From Methanomassiliicoccales archaeon (GTDB lineage: Archaea; Thermoplasmatota; Thermoplasmata; Methanomassiliicoccales; JACIVX01), in the NCBI GenBank assembly GCA_028679985.1, contig JAJRAH010000115.1, forward strand, positions 1 through 22,917: a stretch of DNA of 22,917 bases, written 5' to 3'. Position 1 is the first letter of the stretch, and each line of letters starts with the position of its first letter. Below, piece by piece: positions 22,398 to 22,917 of this stretch. The translations under genes were made by a program, and so were the position numbers. The notes under the pieces were generated by a model, which was given only the letters and a program-made list of their open reading frames with translations, was not told the origin of the DNA and did not search any database.

Positions 22398-22547
22398 ATG
22401 TACTCAGGCACGGACTGCCACGTTATCAGGCATGATAGCGGGGTCATCAGCTTTATATTCGAAAAAGTGGAAGTCCTCCGGTGCGACAAAACAGTCGCCG
22501 GTCGGAAGTTCATCGCCTTCACCGACGTGAATCTACCGACGCGATAA
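22398..22547 (+). CDS. Possible small protein (49 aa) in frame after the reductase stop
   Basis: ATG 22398 to TAA 22545-22547. The product (MYSGTDCHVIRHDSG, then GVISFIFEKVEVLRC and GRKFIAFTDVNLP) has alternating beta-strand character and mostly G/C third bases, like real genes here. The frame equals that of the reductase: between the TAG at 22362-22364 and this ATG lie 11 sense codons. No ribosome site or TATA box is seen, so it could be a small gene, a readthrough extension or a remnant. No family is recognised. The rest of the gap to 22794 holds no gene that I can support, only the regulatory elements listed. Confidence 0.35.
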   Translation: MYSGTDCHVIRHDSGVISFIFEKVEVLRCDKTVAGRKFIAFTDVNLPTR

Positions 22548-22677
22548 CCTGCCGTGGCTTCAACCATTGCTAAACCTCTGCTCACACTCTTATTGCAGCG
22601 GTTTCCTCCCCCCTAAGGATGTGGATGAAGCCCGGCACACCTTTTGACCTATAGCAGTGCCGTTTTGGTTACGAGAT

Positions 22678-22706
22678 CGGTCATTGCTGAGAACAATCGA
22701 TGACCG
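22678..22706. repeat. Inverted repeat between nrdJ and trpB2-like genes
   Basis: CGGTCAT (22678-22684) and ATGACCG (22700-22706) form a perfect 7-bp stem with a 15-base loop, followed by TTCTTGGTGTTCT. It could terminate the upstream transcript or be a protein-binding site; it lies upstream of the trpB2 TATA box. Confidence 0.4.
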
Positions 22707-22731
22707 TTCTTGGTGTTCTACACGGTACTCA

Positions 22732-22747
22732 TGTACAGTTAAGTACA
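22732..22747 (+). promoter_or_regulatory. Candidate TRP-box operator (TGTACA and AGTACA)
   Basis: Two copies of GTACAGT(T/A)A in direct repeat, with TGTACA at 22732-22737 and AGTACA at 22742-22747, ten bases (one helical turn) apart and 16 bases before the TATA box. TGTACA is the recognition box described for TrpY of Methanothermobacter, which controls trp genes including trpB2. The link is by motif and position only. Confidence 0.4.
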
Positions 22748-22762
22748 GTAATACGCAGAAAT

Positions 22763-22771
22763 GTTATATAG
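22763..22771 (+). promoter_or_regulatory. TATA box (GTTATATAG) for the trpB2-like gene
   Basis: Strong TATA element centred 28 bases before ATG 22795, predicting a leaderless or near-leaderless mRNA. Confidence 0.65.
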
Positions 22772-22794
22772 TCCGATTATGTTACCACTGTCCC

Positions 22795-22917
22795 ATGACA
22801 CCCAACGTCAGTGATTTCAAAGTGCAACTTGGAATCGAGGATATCCCGAGACAGTGGTACAACATCGCATACGATCTGCCGGAACCTCTGCCTCCTCCCC
22901 TCAATCCCCAAACGAAA
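22795..22917 (+). CDS. trpB: Tryptophan synthase beta subunit, TrpB2 type (N-terminal 41 codons)
   Basis: Only the first 41 residues are inside the window. IPRQWYNIAYDLPEPLPPPL at about 17-36 is the N-terminal signature of TrpB2-type tryptophan synthase beta chains (IPxxWYNIxxDLPxxLPPPLxP), which differs from the TrpB1 N-terminus. TrpB2 condenses indole and serine with PLP; stand-alone TrpB2 may salvage indole. The pyridoxal lysine and the rest of the fold lie past the right edge. The ATG is preceded by no ribosome site but by a well placed TATA box and two TGTACA-like boxes, suggesting a leaderless, possibly tryptophan-regulated transcript. Confidence 0.85.
   Translation, partial: MTPNVSDFKVQLGIEDIPRQWYNIAYDLPEPLPPPLNPQTK

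Noticed and set aside
22304..22585. 93-codon minus-strand ORF at the reductase 3' end
   Set aside because: It runs antisense through the reductase C-terminus and the better-looking 49-codon plus frame; no promoter or ribosome site.
1..22917. CRISPR array, insertion sequence, phage or defence island
   Set aside because: No regularly spaced repeats, transposase, integrase or nuclease motifs were seen; base and codon use look uniform across the window.

Overview
The window reads as a chromosomal segment of an archaeon, most likely a Thermoplasmatota-type euryarchaeon (lineage inferred, no search run). The archaeal evidence is deoxyhypusine synthase, an archaeal-type RNase P RNA, two AbrB-PhoU fusion proteins, a DUF835 protein, a stand-alone TRAM protein, an eIF2B-family protein, and TATA boxes centred about 26-30 bases before starts, several implying leaderless or near-leaderless mRNAs. 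Rubredoxin, a hemerythrin-like protein, two radical enzymes (a radical SAM protein and a B12-type ribonucleotide reductase) and PEP carboxykinase suggest an anaerobic or microaerophilic life. No mobile element, phage gene or CRISPR array was seen.

Layout. 1-1954: an MFS transporter (cut by the left edge) and a cation diffusion facilitator, both on minus. 2199-4132: deoxyhypusine synthase overlapping an isocitrate/isopropylmalate-type dehydrogenase by ATGA; a convergent membrane protein then shares a CTAG stop with it. 5027-6701: a plus-strand run of hemerythrin-like protein, rubredoxin, a 54-residue zinc ribbon and a small membrane protein. 6834-8677: an extended SDR, another tiny zinc-ribbon protein and a second small membrane protein. 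8831-8918: tRNA-Leu(GAG), minus, with encoded CCA and an unusual C at position 33. 9102-11323: two tandem AbrB-PhoU paralogs. 11634-12200: a YdeI-family protein, minus. 12374-12677: RNase P RNA, followed by a cupin and an ATP-type PEP carboxykinase (12748-14850).

15128-18436 is the least explained part: DUF835 protein, an unrecognised ten-cysteine protein, an eIF2B-family protein lacking the catalytic cysteine of the sugar-phosphate isomerases, and a radical SAM protein, all on plus and ending at a bidirectional hairpin terminator. It is the best candidate here for an undescribed functional unit, although at least the eIF2B-like gene seems to have its own promoter. 18575-20404 (minus) holds the TRAM protein, a UxaA-family dehydratase large subunit without its usual SAF partner, and a 78-residue unknown. 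Divergent from these is a class II ribonucleotide reductase (20559-22364), followed by a possible 49-residue ORF in frame with the reductase's TAG stop. The window ends in the first 41 codons of a TrpB2-type tryptophan synthase beta subunit, with a TATA box and two TGTACA-like boxes upstream.

Several starts were moved inward from the longest ORF because a TATA box lies too close to, or over, the upstream start codon (SDR, zinc ribbon at 8282, eIF2B-like, reductase).
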